From: Melitaea cinxia
Lineage: Eukaryota > Arthropoda > Insecta > Lepidoptera > Nymphalidae
DNA: 64,000 nt
Assembly: GCF_905220565.1 (NCBI RefSeq)
Contig: NC_059406.1
Span: 15,262,001 to 15,326,000 of the forward strand
Reading direction: 5' to 3'
Shown here: piece by piece, positions 63,905 through 64,000 of the stretch
How positions within the stretch are numbered: the first letter of the stretch is position 1
Layout: every line of letters begins with the position of its first letter
Notes under the pieces: generated by a model
Told to the model about the DNA's origin: nothing
The model's input: only the letters and a program-made list of their open reading frames with translations
The model's database searches: none
Position numbers and translations under genes: made by a program

Positions 63905-64000
63905 CTAGCTAACCCCGCAAACGTTGTTTTGTCATATATGTTATTAACCCCCTTAATCCACCCCTTGTAACTTACGGGTATGAAAAATAGATGTTCGCCG
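63905..64000 (+). repeat. Interspersed repeat, cut by window edge
   Basis: ACTAGCTAACCCCGCAAACG and TTGTTTTG, then CCCTTGTAACTTACGGG. It is the inverse of the 44940-44965 terminus and continues past the window. Confidence 0.5.

Overview
The window looks like non-coding, repeat-dense nuclear DNA from a lepidopteran (moth or butterfly). The evidence is high A+T content, RTE-tailed SINEs of the kind abundant in Lepidoptera, a mariner relic, many MITEs, and one insect neuropeptide-receptor gene with very long introns. I recognise families by pattern only; no database search was possible.

Host gene. One multi-exon gene runs on the minus strand across at least 43 kb. It is a class A GPCR of the GnRH-receptor superfamily; the AKH receptor / ACP receptor branch fits best. 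Four coding exons can be placed: exon 1 (45630-45938; N-terminus, TM1, TM2), exon 2 (13866-13987; TM3 and a DRF motif), exon 3 (8746-8851; intracellular loop 2 and TM4) and exon 4 (2649-2853; extracellular loop 2 and TM5). All have GT/AG borders, and their phases join into one 247-residue frame. TM6, TM7 and the tail are not in the window and should lie beyond its left end. The introns are 5.9, 5.0 and 31.6 kb and are filled with mobile elements. Repeat ends lie about 10-15 bp from the donor sites of exons 2 and 3. A TATG tetranucleotide array of about 230 bp lies 7 bp upstream of the start codon.

Two apparently full-length, ORF-intact non-LTR retrotransposons are present. LINE-1 (28396-33854, minus, inside intron 1) has a CCHC-knuckle gag ORF overlapping an EN-RT-RNase H ORF by 8 nt. 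LINE-2 (49573-54400, plus, upstream of the gene) is CR1-group. It has a coiled-coil/RRM-like ORF1 and an EN-RT ORF2 in the -1 frame. ORF2 lacks an early AUG, and a canonical A_AAA_AAC heptamer lies in the ORF overlap, so -1 frameshifting is a plausible way to express it. Both LINEs are nested inside older interspersed repeats and have target-site duplications.

The rest is layered transposon debris: RTE 3' ends; tRNA-headed SINEs and a second retroposon family (S2) sharing the RTE-like tail; an 8-bp-TSD hAT-type MITE; a 1.16-kb TIR element with an 8-bp TSD; a long-inverted-repeat element with a SINE in its loop; further MITEs; inverted duplications; and microsatellites. Working labels used below: S1 = tRNA-headed SINE with RTE-like tail; S2 = headless retroposon with the same tail; X = repeat with 'GCGACTTCGTC' at one end and a CAGA-rich interior; Y = repeat with 'ACCGATTTTGATAA' and 'GTCGATGTAATTGAAGTCGG'; Z = repeat with 'AGCATCGCAAGCG' and 'TGGTGAGTAAGGT'.
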